64,000 nt of DNA, taken from the NCBI RefSeq assembly GCF_030406325.1, contig NZ_JAUEQY010000021.1, positions 62,001-126,000 on the forward strand, in the 5' to 3' direction. The notes beneath the pieces are model-generated. The model had not been told where the DNA came from and did no database searches. It saw only the letters and a list, made by a program, of their open reading frames with translations. The stretch comes from Actinomadura sp. DC4. Its GTDB lineage: Bacteria; Actinomycetota; Actinomycetes; Streptosporangiales; Streptosporangiaceae. The position numbers and the translations under genes were made by a program. Positions 1 to 9,161 of the stretch are shown here, piece after piece; position 1 is the stretch's first letter; each line of letters starts with the position of its first letter.

Positions 1-710
1 TGGACCGGCCCCTGCCGGAGTACGGGCCGGCGACGCTGCCGGACGGGCCCGGGCGGCTGGAGTTCCGCGACGTGTCGGCGGCCTCGGTGCTCGGCCATCT
101 GGACCTGGTCGTTCCCGGCGGCGGCTCGGTGGCCGTCGTCGGCCGGTCCGGGGCCGGCAAGTCGCTGCTGGCCGCGCTGGCCGGGCGGCTGGCCGACCCC
201 GACGGCGGGCAGATCCTGCTCGACGGCGTACCGCTGGCGTCGCTGCGGCACGGCGAACTGCGGAACGCGGTCGGGTACGCCTTCGCACGTCCCGCGCTGT
301 TCGGCGCCACTCTCGCCGACGCGATCGGCGGCAACGCCGAGCGCGCCGCGCGGTCGGCCTGCGCGGACCCCTTCATCCGGCGGCTGCCCCTGGGCTATCG
401 CACGCCGCCGGCCGAGACGCCGATGTCAGGCGGAGAGCTGCAGCGCCTCGGCCTGGCGCGCGCCTTCGCTCACCCCGGGCGGGTACTCGTCCTGGACGAC
501 GCCACCTCCAGCCTCGACACCGTCACCGAGGTGCAGGTCGGCGATGTACTCACCCGTGACGGCCGCACCCGGTTGGTCATCGCGCACCGGGTCGGCACGG
601 CGGCGCGCGCGGACCTGGTCGCCTGGATCGACGGCGGCCGGGTCCGCGCCTGCGCACCCCACCACGAGCTGTGGCCCGACCCCGGCTACCGCGAGGTGTT
701 CGGTGAGTGA
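1..710 (+). CDS. ABC exporter subunit, C-terminal ATPase part (5' truncated by window edge)
   Basis: The reading frame is open from the left edge (codons in phase from base 3) to a TGA at 708-710, so only the nucleotide-binding domain and the end of the linker are visible. The domain has Walker A (GRSGAGKS), signature (MSGGELQR), Walker B with the following acidic residue (VLVLDDATSSLD) and the H-loop (VIAHR), so it should be ATPase-competent. The next gene overlaps it by 8 nt and encodes a full membrane-plus-ATPase half-transporter, so the two probably form a heterodimeric exporter. Such pairs export peptides or lipids; with the ramR-like regulator downstream, a RamA/AmfB-type role in exporting a class III lanthipeptide is a reasonable inference. 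The peptide and synthetase genes would lie outside the window to the left. Confidence 0.85.
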   Translation, partial: DRPLPEYGPATLPDGPGRLEFRDVSAASVLGHLDLVVPGGGSVAVVGRSGAGKSLLAALAGRLADPDGGQILLDGVPLASLRHGELRNAVGYAFARPALFGATLADAIGGNAERAARSACADPFIRRLPLGYRTPPAETPMSGGELQRLGLARAFAHPGRVLVLDDATSSLDTVTEVQVGDVLTRDGRTRLVIAHRVGTAARADLVAWIDGGRVRACAPHHELWPDPGYREVFGE

Positions 711-2415
711 GAACCATCGCGTACGGGCTCGCCGCGTCCTGACCGCGGCGCTGCGCCGCAGACCGCGCGAGCTGTTGCTGTTCGGGCTCTGGTCGGCGCT
801 GGAGGCGGCGCCGGTCCTGGTCTTCGGGCGCGCCGTCGCGGGCGCGACGGACGCGTTCCTCGCCCACCGGATCGAGACGGCGCTGGTGTGGCTGGGCATC
901 CTGGCCGTCGCCGCGATGGCGGGCGCGCTGGGCGCCGCCCGGGCGTACGGGCCGCTGGCGGCCATCGTCGAGCCGCTCCGCGACGCGCTCGTGCGCCACG
1001 TCGTACGCGGCGCCGTGCACGAGTCGGTCCGTACGGGACGGCCCGGCGACGGCGCGGTCGCCCGCCTGACCCAGCAGGTGGAGATCGTACGAGACACGTT
1101 CGCGGGCCTGCTGATGATCGTCCAAGGGTTCGTGTTCACGCTGTTCAGCGCGCTGATCGGCCTGCTGACGCTGATGCCGGTGACACTCGCGCTGGTCGCG
1201 CCGCCGGTGGTGGCCGGGCTCGCGCTGTTCCTCGGCCTCGTCTCGCGCTCGATCACGCGCCAGCGGGAGCTGATCCTGGCCGAGGAGCGGATCGCCGAGT
1301 CCGCCACCGCGATGGCCGCAGGGCTGCGCGACATCACCGCCTGCGGCTCGGAGGAGGCGATCGCCGCCTCGGCGGGACGGCTCATCGACCTCCAGGCCGC
1401 GGCCGCCCGGTCGATGGCGCGGCTGGCGGCGGGCCGTACGGTGGCGCTCGCGATCGGCGGGCGGCTGCCGCTGCTGCTGATCCTGGCCGCCGCGCCCTGG
1501 CTCGTCCGGCACGGCGCCACGCCCGGCGTGGTGCTGGGCTCGCTGACGTACGTGCTGCAGGGCCTGTCCCCCGCGCTGAACACCATCGTCCGTGGCCTCG
1601 GAGGCAGCGGGCTGCGGCTGGCCGTGACGCTGGACCGCGTGATGGAGGCGGCCTCGGTCGCGCCGGTCACGCGCCCCGTGCGGCCGGCCGGCGGCGAGCT
1701 GTGCCTGCGCGGGGTGAGCTTCGCGTACGGGCCGGACGCCGAGCCGGTGATCGACGACCTGTCGCTGCGCGTGCCGGAGGGCGACCACCTGGCCGTCGTC
1801 GGCCCGAGCGGCATCGGCAAGTCCACGCTGTCGCTGCTGGGCGCCGGGCTGCTGACCCCGGCCCTCGGCCGGGTGACGCTCGGGGACGTGCCCGCCGGCG
1901 AGGCGGACCCCGACTCGCGCGTGCTGATCCCGCAGGAGGCGTACGTCTTCGGCGGGACGCTCCGGGAGAACCTCCGCTACCTGCGGCCGGGCGCCTCCGA
2001 CCACGCGCTGGACCGGGCCGCGGCCGCGGTCGGCCTGGGGAAGCCGGCCGAGCGTCTCGGCGGGTGGGACAGCGAGGTGGACCCGGCCACCCTCTCGGCC
2101 GGCCAACGCCAGCTCATCGCCCTGACCCGCGCGTACCTGTCACCCGCGCGGCTGATCATCCTGGACGAGGCGACCTGCCATCTGGACGCGCGGTCCGAGG
2201 AACGCGCCGAACGCGCGTTCGCGGCCCGGCCCGGCGCGCTCATCGTGATCGCCCACCGGATGACCTCGGCACGACGGGCCCGCCGCGTCCTCGTCCTGGA
2301 CGGGACCCGTGCGTGGCTCGGCACTCACGAGGACCTGCTCGCCGGCTGCGACCTCTACCGCGAACTCCACGGCCACTGGTCCGCCCCGCAACCCGCCGGC
2401 GACGCGAGCGCCTGA
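703..2415 (+). CDS. ABC exporter half-transporter (membrane domain plus ATPase)
   Basis: A 570-residue protein starting at GTG 703, which overlaps the previous gene's stop and implies translational coupling. Residues 1-330 form the membrane domain, with hydrophobic segments such as LLMIVQGFVFTLFSALIGLL. The C-terminal ATPase has Walker A (GPSGIGKS), a Q-loop (LIPQEAYVF), signature (LSAGQRQ), Walker B (LIILDEATCHLD) and H-loop (VIAHRM). The ATCHLD wording is, from memory, common in RamB/AmfA-type exporters. A longer upstream reading in the same frame exists but would run through the previous gene. It probably pairs with the preceding ATPase; the substrate cannot be read from this window. Confidence 0.88.
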   Translation: MSENHRVRARRVLTAALRRRPRELLLFGLWSALEAAPVLVFGRAVAGATDAFLAHRIETALVWLGILAVAAMAGALGAARAYGPLAAIVEPLRDALVRHVVRGAVHESVRTGRPGDGAVARLTQQVEIVRDTFAGLLMIVQGFVFTLFSALIGLLTLMPVTLALVAPPVVAGLALFLGLVSRSITRQRELILAEERIAESATAMAAGLRDITACGSEEAIAASAGRLIDLQAAAARSMARLAAGRTVALAIGGRLPLLLILAAAPWLVRHGATPGVVLGSLTYVLQGLSPALNTIVRGLGGSGLRLAVTLDRVMEAASVAPVTRPVRPAGGELCLRGVSFAYGPDAEPVIDDLSLRVPEGDHLAVVGPSGIGKSTLSLLGAGLLTPALGRVTLGDVPAGEADPDSRVLIPQEAYVFGGTLRENLRYLRPGASDHALDRAAAAVGLGKPAERLGGWDSEVDPATLSAGQRQLIALTRAYLSPARLIILDEATCHLDARSEERAERAFAARPGALIVIAHRMTSARRARRVLVLDGTRAWLGTHEDLLAGCDLYRELHGHWSAPQPAGDASA

Positions 2416-2425
2416 AAAAGGGGAA

Positions 2426-2455
2426 AGCCCCGGGGACCGGCCGGCCCCCGGGGTT
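2426..2455. terminator. Hairpin between convergent genes
   Basis: The arms AGCCCCGGGG (2426-2435) and CCCCGGGGTT (2446-2455) form a 10-bp stem (one G-U pair) with a 10-nt loop. It lies between the stop of the ABC exporter gene and that of the convergent regulator, so it can act as a bidirectional terminator. There is no long U-run. Confidence 0.6.
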
Positions 2456-2460
2456 CTCCG

Positions 2461-3060
2461 TTACAGCCAGCCCGCGTCGTCGGCGATGCGAATGGCGTCG
2501 ACGCGGTTGCGGGCTCCGATCTTGCCGATGACGCGTGAGATGTGGTTGCGGACCGTACGGACCGACAGGAACAGATGGTTGGCGATCTCGGCGGACGAGG
2601 CGCCCTCCGCCGCGAGGCGCAGAACGTCCACCTCACGGTCGGTGAGCGGGCTGTCCGGGCTGTCCAGCGCCGCGAAGGCGAGCTCCGAGTCGATGACCCG
2701 GTCGCCCTGCGCGACGCGCCGGACCGCGTCGGCGAGGTCGTCCGGGGGTGCGTCGATCAGGAGGTAGCCCATGACGCCGGCGGCGACGGCCCGGCGCAGG
2801 TCTCCCGGGCGCCGGCGGTTCGCCATGATCACGACCGCGCAGGTGCGCAACTCGTCGTTGAGCGACTTCGCCACGGCGAAGCCGTCGTCCATGCCCGCCC
2901 CGAGCAGGACGACGCCGGGTTCGAGTTCCAGTGCCGCCGGCAGTGCCTTGTCGGCGGATTCCAATGCGGCAACGACCTCCATATCTGGATGTCCGGAAAG
3001 CAGGGCGACAAGGCCGCCCCGAATGAGATTCATATTCTCAACGATGAGAACGCGGATCAC
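2461..3060 (-). CDS. Atypical NarL/LuxR response regulator lacking the phosphoacceptor Asp
   Basis: A 199-residue protein. GTG at 3060 is chosen because a GAGG Shine-Dalgarno lies 6-7 nt upstream and the product then begins in the receiver domain (VIRVLIVEN); the longer frame adds unrelated residues. The C-terminus is a clear LuxR helix-turn-helix (LTDREVDVLRLAAEGASSAE, then SVRTVRNHISRV). The receiver is degenerate: the acidic pair is EN, the position of the phosphorylated Asp is Gly54 (VVLLGAGMDDG), and the beta-5 Lys is replaced (YLLIDAPP). It therefore probably works without phosphorylation, perhaps through ligand binding or dimerisation. Convergence with an exporter pair resembles ram/amf lanthipeptide loci, whose RamR/AmfR regulators belong to this family. 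Confidence 0.85.
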   Translation of the reverse strand: MIRVLIVENMNLIRGGLVALLSGHPDMEVVAALESADKALPAALELEPGVVLLGAGMDDGFAVAKSLNDELRTCAVVIMANRRRPGDLRRAVAAGVMGYLLIDAPPDDLADAVRRVAQGDRVIDSELAFAALDSPDSPLTDREVDVLRLAAEGASSAEIANHLFLSVRTVRNHISRVIGKIGARNRVDAIRIADDAGWL

Positions 3061-3379
3061 GTTTAGCCTCGTGGCATAGTCGATTCCGCCGGGGACATTA
3101 CTCTGCGTCCCGGCGAATCCCCCCAGCAGCAAATGAATGGCTGTTCATCCTGCGTATAACAGAGAGATGGCCACTTGAGGCCGTATTCGATCAAGGACGT
3201 GCATCGTGGACTCCCGAGGGGCTAGGGCCAGTGCAGCTCTAACATTGAATGACGACCGGTGATCAGTCAATGTCCAACCGTGGCCGGGAAAGGCCCTAAC
3301 GTCGGTGAAAGCTTATACAACGGGAGTCGACACTAAGCTCCGGCGATACGCATTCTGTCCGACAACATTCCCTTTGCGG
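3061..3379. other. Promoter region of the atypical regulator / hutI 3' flank
   Basis: About 320 bases, less GC-rich than the flanks, separate the regulator start from the hutI stop; both genes are on the minus strand. The stretch holds the regulator's promoter and a 32-bp dyad (listed separately). A plus-strand open frame starting at 3305 runs antisense to hutI and is judged non-coding. I see no RNA gene. Confidence 0.5.
3242..3273. promoter_or_regulatory. 32-bp near-perfect dyad upstream of the atypical regulator
   Basis: The half-sites are ACATTGAxTGAxxACC and its reverse complement, centred exactly on ACCGGT (3255-3260); 13 of 16 positions per half are symmetric. It lies about 180 bp upstream of the regulator's GTG. 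The length and symmetry suggest a protein-binding operator rather than a terminator, since no T-run follows on either strand. Confidence 0.5.
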
Positions 3380-4522
3380 CTATATCGCCTTACCCGAACG
3401 CCATACCTGCGCGACCTGGGGAACTCCCGGCCGGTATGCGAGATGGATGTGCGACGGCGCGTCGAGCAGGAGCACGTCGGCGCGGGCGCCGGGCCGCAGA
3501 TGACCCACGTCCGTACGGCGCAGCGCCTTGGCCCCGCCCTCGGTGGCGGCCCGTACGGCCTCCTCGGGCGTCATGCGCATCTCCCGTACGGCGAGGGCGA
3601 CGCAGAAGGCCATGCTGGAGGAGTAACACGAGCCCGGGTTGCAGTCGGTGGCCAGCGCGACGTTCGCGCCGGCGTCGAGGAGCGCACGGGCGTCCGGGTA
3701 CGGCTGGCGCGTGGAGAACTCCACGCCGGGCAGCAGCGTCGCGACCGTGCCGGAGTCCGCCAGCGCGGCGACGTCCTCCTCGGTGAGGAACGTGCAGTGG
3801 TCGGCCGACGCGGCGTCGAACTCCACCGCGATCCCTACGCCGGGGCCGGGCCCGAGCTGGTTGGCGTGCAGCCGCGGGACGAGCCCGGCGGCCCGGCCGG
3901 CGGTCAGGATCTCCCGCGTCTGGTCGGCGTCGAAGGCTCCGCGCTCGCAGAACACGTCGATCCACCGCGCGTACGGCGCGCACGCCGCGAGCATCGGCCC
4001 GGTGACGAGCCGGACGTAGTCGGCCGGGTCGGCCCCGGCGGGCACGACGTGCGCGCCGAGGAAGGTGACCTCGTCGACGATCTCCGCCGCGATCCGTACC
4101 GCCCGCTCCTCCTGCTCGACGGTCAGCCCGTACCCGGACTTGCACTCCACCGTCGTCGTCCCCTGCCGGGCCATCTCGGCGACGATCCTGCCCACGTTGG
4201 CCCGCAGGTCGTCGTCGGAGGCGCTCCTGGTCCGCTCGACCGTCGTCCGGATCCCGCCGGCGGCGTACGGCCGTCCGCTCATCCGCGCGGCGAACTCCTC
4301 GGCCCGCTCCCCGGCGAACACCAGATGGGCGTGGGAGTCCACGAACCCGGGCAGGACGGCACGGCCGCCCGCGTCGTACCGCTCGTCGGCGGCCGGCGCG
4401 TCCGCGGCCGGCCCGGCCCAGGCGATCCGGTCCCCGTCGATGACGAGCGCGGCGTCCTCGACCAGCCAGCGCTCCTCGTCCGCCCCGGCCAGCTCCCCGA
4501 TGTTCGTGATCACGGTGCTCAC
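3380..4522 (-). CDS. hutI: Imidazolonepropionase
   Basis: A 380-residue cytoplasmic amidohydrolase that opens the ring of 4-imidazolone-5-propanoate to give N-formimidoyl-L-glutamate, the third step of histidine breakdown. The metal-binding HxH is at residues 64 and 66 ([10 protein letters not shown]), followed by KSGYGL, the [10 protein letters not shown] segment, DHCTFL and the [14 protein letters not shown] metal/active-site stretch, all in family order and at normal length. It is not part of the main hut operon here: an AfsR-like gene and a convergent monooxygenase gene separate it from hutF. It has its own diverged copy of the hut-type operator 54 nt upstream. Confidence 0.96.
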   Translation of the reverse strand: MSTVITNIGELAGADEERWLVEDAALVIDGDRIAWAGPAADAPAADERYDAGGRAVLPGFVDSHAHLVFAGERAEEFAARMSGRPYAAGGIRTTVERTRSASDDDLRANVGRIVAEMARQGTTTVECKSGYGLTVEQEERAVRIAAEIVDEVTFLGAHVVPAGADPADYVRLVTGPMLAACAPYARWIDVFCERGAFDADQTREILTAGRAAGLVPRLHANQLGPGPGVGIAVEFDAASADHCTFLTEEDVAALADSGTVATLLPGVEFSTRQPYPDARALLDAGANVALATDCNPGSCYSSSMAFCVALAVREMRMTPEEAVRAATEGGAKALRRTDVGHLRPGARADVLLLDAPSHIHLAYRPGVPQVAQVWRSGKAI

Positions 4523-4575
4523 GTCGCCAGCATTCCACCCGGCGCCACCGCGTACACCGTCCCGGCGCCCGGAGC

Positions 4576-4593
4576 CGTCTCACATCCGAGACG
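4576..4593. promoter_or_regulatory. Putative IclR-type hut operator, diverged copy, upstream of hutI
   Basis: CGTCTCACATCCGAGACG matches 14 of 18 bases of the site between hutH and the IclR gene (GTCTxACATxCGAGAC is shared). Its distance to the hutI start (54 nt) equals that of the hutH site to its start (55 nt). It is an inverted repeat with GTCTC/GAGAC arms. It could also affect the divergent monooxygenase gene starting at 4642. Confidence 0.65.
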
Positions 4594-4641
4594 GCCGCGT
4601 GACAGCGGGCTGCCGGTGGGCTGACAGCGACGCCCGGCACG

Positions 4642-6063
4642 GTGGCTCCCATAAACGAGACCCAAGTGCTCATCGTCGGCGCCGGCCCGACCGGCCTCAC
4701 CCTCGCGTGCGACCTCGCCCGGCGCGGCGTGGACGTCCGCGTCATCGAGAAGGAGCGGCCCGCGGGGTCACGTGGCAAGGGGCTGCAGCCGCGCACGCTG
4801 GAGGTGTTCGAGGACCTCGGCGTGCTGGACGCGATCACGGCGGCCGGCGCGCCGTACCCGCCGCTCCGCTCGTACGCGGGGGGCGAGGTCGTCTGGGAGG
4901 GCCGGATGCACGAGCCCAGGGAGCCGACGCCCGACGTCCCGTACCCGACCGTGCTGATGGTCCCGCAGTGGCGTACGGAGGAGATCCTGCGCGACCGGCT
5001 GACCGTCCTCGGCGGGCGCGTCGAGCACGCGGCGCTCACCGACCTGACCCAGGACGACGGCGGCGTGACGGCGCTCCTCGGCACCGGCGACCGGATCCGC
5101 GCGGCCTACCTCGTCGGCGCGGACGGCGGGCGCAGCCTCGTACGCAAGCGGCTCGGCGTCGCCTTCGAGGGCGAGACGCACGAGGCCGAGCGGATGCTGA
5201 TCGCCGACGTGCGCACCGGCGACCTCGACCGGGACCACTGGCACATGTGGGCCGACCTGGCCGCCCAGACCCTGCGGGCCGCGCTCTGCCCGCTGCCGGG
5301 CACGGACGTCTTCCAGTTCACCTCGCCGCTCGCCGGCGCGGAGACGCCGGAGCCGTCGCTCGCGACGTTCCAGAAGATCCTGGCGGAGGTGTCGGACGTA
5401 CGGCTGACCGACGTCGGCTGGACGTCGGTCTACCGGGTCAACATCCGGATGGCCGAGCGGTTCCGCGACCGCCGGGTGTTCCTCGCCGGGGACGCGGCGC
5501 ACGTGCACTCTCCGGCCGGCGGGCAGGGGTTGAACACCGGGGTCCAGGACGCCTACAACCTCGGCTGGAAGCTGGCCGCCGAGCGCGCGCTGGACACGTA
5601 CGAGGAGGAGCGGCTGCCGGTCGCCGCCGGCGTGCTCGGGCTCAGCACCCGGCTGTACCGCGAGGCGGCCGAGCGGCAGGCCGACGCGCACCGCCGGGGC
5701 GAGGAGACCGAGCAGCTCGGCATCGGCTACCCCGGCAGCTCCCTGGCGGTGGGCGGCGGGAAGGCCGGCGAGCGGGCGCCGGACGCGCCGCTGCGCGACG
5801 GGCGGCTGTTCGAGGTCTTCCAGGGCACCCACTTCACCCTGCTCGGCTTCGGCGAGGAGCACGCGGCCACGGTCGCGGAGGTCAACGCGCGGTACGGCCC
5901 CGCGGTCCGCGCCTACACGGTCGGCCCGGCGGGCGACCTGGCCGACACGGCCGGCCACGCGCGCCGCGCGTACGGGACCGGCGGTCTCGTGCTGGTGCGG
6001 CCCGACGGGTACATCGGTGTGTACGACGCCCCGCCCGGGGACTACCTGCGGTCCCTCGGCTGA
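4642..6063 (+). CDS. FAD-dependent aromatic monooxygenase (PheA/TfdB, class A)
   Basis: A 473-residue flavoprotein hydroxylase. The N-terminus carries the dinucleotide-binding GxGxxG (VGAGPTGL, about residues 12-19), the middle has a DG motif (VGADGGRSLVRK), and the GD motif is followed by the expected helix (FLAGDAAHVHSPAGGQGLN). The C-terminal thioredoxin-like region (from about residue 370) is typical of this subfamily. It would use NAD(P)H and O2 to hydroxylate an aromatic or polyketide substrate; the substrate cannot be told. The GTG start at 4642 has only a weak ribosome-binding site. Its 3' end overlaps the convergent AfsR-like gene by 22 nt. Together with that gene it splits hutI from the rest of the hut genes. 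Confidence 0.88.
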   Translation: MAPINETQVLIVGAGPTGLTLACDLARRGVDVRVIEKERPAGSRGKGLQPRTLEVFEDLGVLDAITAAGAPYPPLRSYAGGEVVWEGRMHEPREPTPDVPYPTVLMVPQWRTEEILRDRLTVLGGRVEHAALTDLTQDDGGVTALLGTGDRIRAAYLVGADGGRSLVRKRLGVAFEGETHEAERMLIADVRTGDLDRDHWHMWADLAAQTLRAALCPLPGTDVFQFTSPLAGAETPEPSLATFQKILAEVSDVRLTDVGWTSVYRVNIRMAERFRDRRVFLAGDAAHVHSPAGGQGLNTGVQDAYNLGWKLAAERALDTYEEERLPVAAGVLGLSTRLYREAAERQADAHRRGEETEQLGIGYPGSSLAVGGGKAGERAPDAPLRDGRLFEVFQGTHFTLLGFGEEHAATVAEVNARYGPAVRAYTVGPAGDLADTAGHARRAYGTGGLVLVRPDGYIGVYDAPPGDYLRSLG

Positions 6064-9000
6064 AGCGCCACCGACTCGGGCCGGGAGAGCCCGCGCCCGC
6101 GCTCCCAGGTCGCGGCGAAGCGCTCCTCGCCCAGGTCGGCGCGGCACCGGTCCAGCAGCGCGCGTACGGCGGGGTCGTTGGTGTCCTCAATGCCACGGAG
6201 CGTACGGGCCGCGCCCAGCAGGGCCACCGCGTCCTCGGAATCGGGGAGGAACTCGGCCACGCCCTCCAGGACGGTCGCCCGTGCCACGTTGTCGCCCGTG
6301 CCCGCGATGAGGGTGAGGGAGCGTTCGCGCAGTTCGGCCGCGCGGTCGTGGTCTCCGAGTGCGGCCTCGGCGCGGGCGGCCGACAGGTGGGCGAGCGCGA
6401 GGAACTGCGCCGGCGCCCCGTCGTCCGGGGTCACGGTCAGCGCGGCGCGCAGGTGCGCGGCGGCGGCCGGGAGGTCGCCGGCCGCGTACGCGAGGTCGCC
6501 CAAGGCGTGCCGGACCCGGGCGGGGGCGACCGGGTCCACGCCGCGCTCGGCGTTCGCCAGCGCCTGTTCCAGGTCGGCGCGCGCGCCGGCCACCTCGCCC
6601 GCCCTCAGCCGTGCCTGGCCGAGCTGGACCAGCAGCATCATCGGCGCCGGGATCTCCTCCACGCCGCCGACCTCGGCGGCGCGTGAGCGGGCCCGTTCGA
6701 GGACGCGCACGGTGTCGGCCCACGAGCCGCGGTTGGCCAGGACCAGGCCGAGCGCGAACAGGCAGACCGCCTCTCCCCAGCGGTCGCCCACGGCCACGAA
6801 ACCGTCGAGGGCGCGGCTCAGGTGCTCCTCGGCGCGGCCCGCGCCGCCGGGGGTGTACTCGAACTGCACCAGCCCGTACGCCATCGCGGCCATGGCACGC
6901 AGCCACGGGTCCGGGTGCGCGCCGAACCGCTCGACCACGGCGGCCGCCCGGTCGCGGACGGCCGCCCGCTCGCCCGCGTACCCGCCGGCGATGGTCCAGG
7001 CGCCCAGCGCGGCGGGCCGGTCGGAGCTCTGCGTGACCTCCAGCGCCCGCAGGAGCTGGGCCCGGTCGGCGGAGGGCGCGGTCAGGACGCAGATGCCGTG
7101 GGCCAGCTCGAGACCGGGGGGCGCCGTGTCGCCGACGAGGCCGAGGACCGCCCGCGCCCACTCGCCCGCCTCGCGTCCCCGGCCGCGGATGACCCACGCC
7201 CACGTCCGCGCGAGGATCATCCGCAGGGCCGTCTCCGGGTCCCCGCCGGTGATCGCGTGGTCCAGGGCGGCGTCGAGGTTGCCCTGCTCGGCGTCCAGCC
7301 GGCCCAGCACGCGCAGCTGCTCGTGGCCGCGCAGGAGGGGTTCGGCGGTCTCGGCGTACGCGAGGAAGAACGCCGCGTGCGCGTCGCGGGCCGCCGCCGT
7401 CTCCCCCGCCTCCTCCAGCCGCTCGGCGGCGTACTCGCGGACGGTCTCCAGAAGGCGGTACCGGACGCCCAGGTCGTCCTCGCTCATGATCAGCAGGGAC
7501 TTGTCGACCAGGCCGGCGAGCAGGTCGACCGGTTCGTCCCGCCCGCAGACCGCTGCCACGGCGCGTACGGTGGCGCCGCCGAGGAACACCGCCATCCGCC
7601 GCAGGACCAGGCGTTCGCCGTCGTCGAGCAGCTCCCAGCTCCAGTCGACGACGGCGCGGAGCGTACGGTGACGCGGCTGGGCGGTGCGGCTGCCGCGTTC
7701 GAGCAGCCCGAACCGGTCGCCGATCCGGTCGATGAGCTGCCCGAGCGTCAGCGACCGCAGCCGCGCGGCGGCCAGCTCGATCGCCAGCGGGATCCCGTCG
7801 AGCTCACGGCACACGCGCACGACGTCACCAGGACCGGCGTCGGTGACCGTGAACCCGGGTCGTACGGCCGCGGCCCGGTCGGCGAACAGCCGGACCGCGG
7901 CCGCCGTACGCGGGTCCGCGCCCGGCTCGGGCAGGCCGAGCGGCGCGAGCGGGAACAGCGCCTCACCGGCGACGGCGAGGGGTTCGCGGCTGGTGGCGAG
8001 GAGGGTGACCTCGGGGGCCGCGGCGAGGAGGTGCTCGGCGAGACGGGCCGCGGCCTCGATCACGTGCTCGCAGTTGTCCAGGACGAGAAGCGTCTCGTGG
8101 CCGGCGAGCATCGCGGCGAGGCGGTCGAGCGGATCGGCGACGGCGTCCGTGCCGAACACCCCAGCGTCGCCGTCGCCGACCGCCGCCACGACGGCCGGGA
8201 GGACGCGGGCGGGGTCGGCGACGGCGCCGAGCTCGACGAGGCGTACCGGCCCCTGCCGGCCGGCGGCGGCCTCGAGGGCCAGCCGTGTCTTGCCGGTCCC
8301 GCCGAAACCGGTGATCGTGACGAGCCGCGAGCGTCCGAGCGCGGCGCGCACGCCCGCGAGCTCTTCGGTACGCCCGACGAAGCTCGTCGCGCGCGCCGGC
8401 ACGCCGCCCCGGCGAGGCGCCGTGCGGAGCGCCGCCAGGTGGGCGTCTCTCAGCTCGGCCCCGGGGTCGACGCCGAGCCGTTCGGCGAGCCGGCCGCGGA
8501 TCCGCTCGTACGCCTCCAGCGCCTCGGCCCGCCGGCCGGCGGCGTGCAGCGCGCGTACGAGCCGGGCGTGCAGCCGCTCACGCAGCGGATGGGCGCGGGT
8601 CAGCTCCTCGACCTCGGCGATCTCCACCGGCGTGCCCGCGGCGAGGTCGGCGGCGATCCGGTCCTCGACCATCGCGAGCCGCGTCTCCTCCAGCCGCGCG
8701 ACGGACGCGACCGCGAACGTGGCGTCGGCGGCCTCGGCGAGGGGCGTCCCGCGCCAGAGACCGAGCCCGGCGCGGAGCAGTTCGGCGGCGCGCAGGGGAT
8801 CTCCGGCGTCGAGCGCGGTCCGGCCCTCCTGGGCGGCCTTCTCGAAGGTTCTCACGTCGACGTGCTCGGGCGGGAGGTCGAGCCGGTACCCGGAGGGGTG
8901 GGAGGCGATGACGTCCCGCTCGGCGCCGAACGAGCGCCGCAGCCGGGCGACGAGCGTCTGAAGCGCCCCGGCGGGGTCGGCGGGGGCGTCGTCCCCCCAG

Positions 9001-9149
9001 AGGTCGTCGGCGAGCCGGTCGGCCGTGACGACCCGCCCGGGGTCGAGCGCTAGCCGGATCAGCAGCAGCCGCAGCCGGGCCCCGCGGACCTCGACCGGCC
9101 CACCGCCTGCGCCCCAGACCTGCAACGGCCCCAGCATCGCCACCCGCAT
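6042..9149 (-). CDS. AfsR/SARP-family transcriptional regulator with ATPase and TPR domains
   Basis: A 1035-residue regulator. Residues 1-95 are an OmpR-like winged helix (MRVAMLGPLQVW start), residues 96-245 the bacterial transcriptional activation domain, about 260-550 an NB-ARC/AP-ATPase module with Walker A (GFGGTGKTRLA) and Walker B (TLLVLDNCEHV), and the rest is helical repeat (TPR-like). Proteins of this build activate secondary-metabolite or stress operons. The start lies only 12 nt after the hutF stop on the same strand, so it is probably the last gene of the hut operon here; a role in histidine metabolism is not established. The 3' end overlaps the convergent monooxygenase gene by 22 nt. 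Confidence 0.9.
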   Translation of the reverse strand: MRVAMLGPLQVWGAGGGPVEVRGARLRLLLIRLALDPGRVVTADRLADDLWGDDAPADPAGALQTLVARLRRSFGAERDVIASHPSGYRLDLPPEHVDVRTFEKAAQEGRTALDAGDPLRAAELLRAGLGLWRGTPLAEAADATFAVASVARLEETRLAMVEDRIAADLAAGTPVEIAEVEELTRAHPLRERLHARLVRALHAAGRRAEALEAYERIRGRLAERLGVDPGAELRDAHLAALRTAPRRGGVPARATSFVGRTEELAGVRAALGRSRLVTITGFGGTGKTRLALEAAAGRQGPVRLVELGAVADPARVLPAVVAAVGDGDAGVFGTDAVADPLDRLAAMLAGHETLLVLDNCEHVIEAAARLAEHLLAAAPEVTLLATSREPLAVAGEALFPLAPLGLPEPGADPRTAAAVRLFADRAAAVRPGFTVTDAGPGDVVRVCRELDGIPLAIELAAARLRSLTLGQLIDRIGDRFGLLERGSRTAQPRHRTLRAVVDWSWELLDDGERLVLRRMAVFLGGATVRAVAAVCGRDEPVDLLAGLVDKSLLIMSEDDLGVRYRLLETVREYAAERLEEAGETAAARDAHAAFFLAYAETAEPLLRGHEQLRVLGRLDAEQGNLDAALDHAITGGDPETALRMILARTWAWVIRGRGREAGEWARAVLGLVGDTAPPGLELAHGICVLTAPSADRAQLLRALEVTQSSDRPAALGAWTIAGGYAGERAAVRDRAAAVVERFGAHPDPWLRAMAAMAYGLVQFEYTPGGAGRAEEHLSRALDGFVAVGDRWGEAVCLFALGLVLANRGSWADTVRVLERARSRAAEVGGVEEIPAPMMLLVQLGQARLRAGEVAGARADLEQALANAERGVDPVAPARVRHALGDLAYAAGDLPAAAAHLRAALTVTPDDGAPAQFLALAHLSAARAEAALGDHDRAAELRERSLTLIAGTGDNVARATVLEGVAEFLPDSEDAVALLGAARTLRGIEDTNDPAVRALLDRCRADLGEERFAATWERGRGLSRPESVALQPRDRR

Positions 9150-9161
9150 AACGCGGCGAGC

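Noticed and set aside
3305-4624. Plus-strand frame of 439 codons over hutI
   Set aside because: Antisense shadow of hutI; no family resemblance and no ribosome-binding site.
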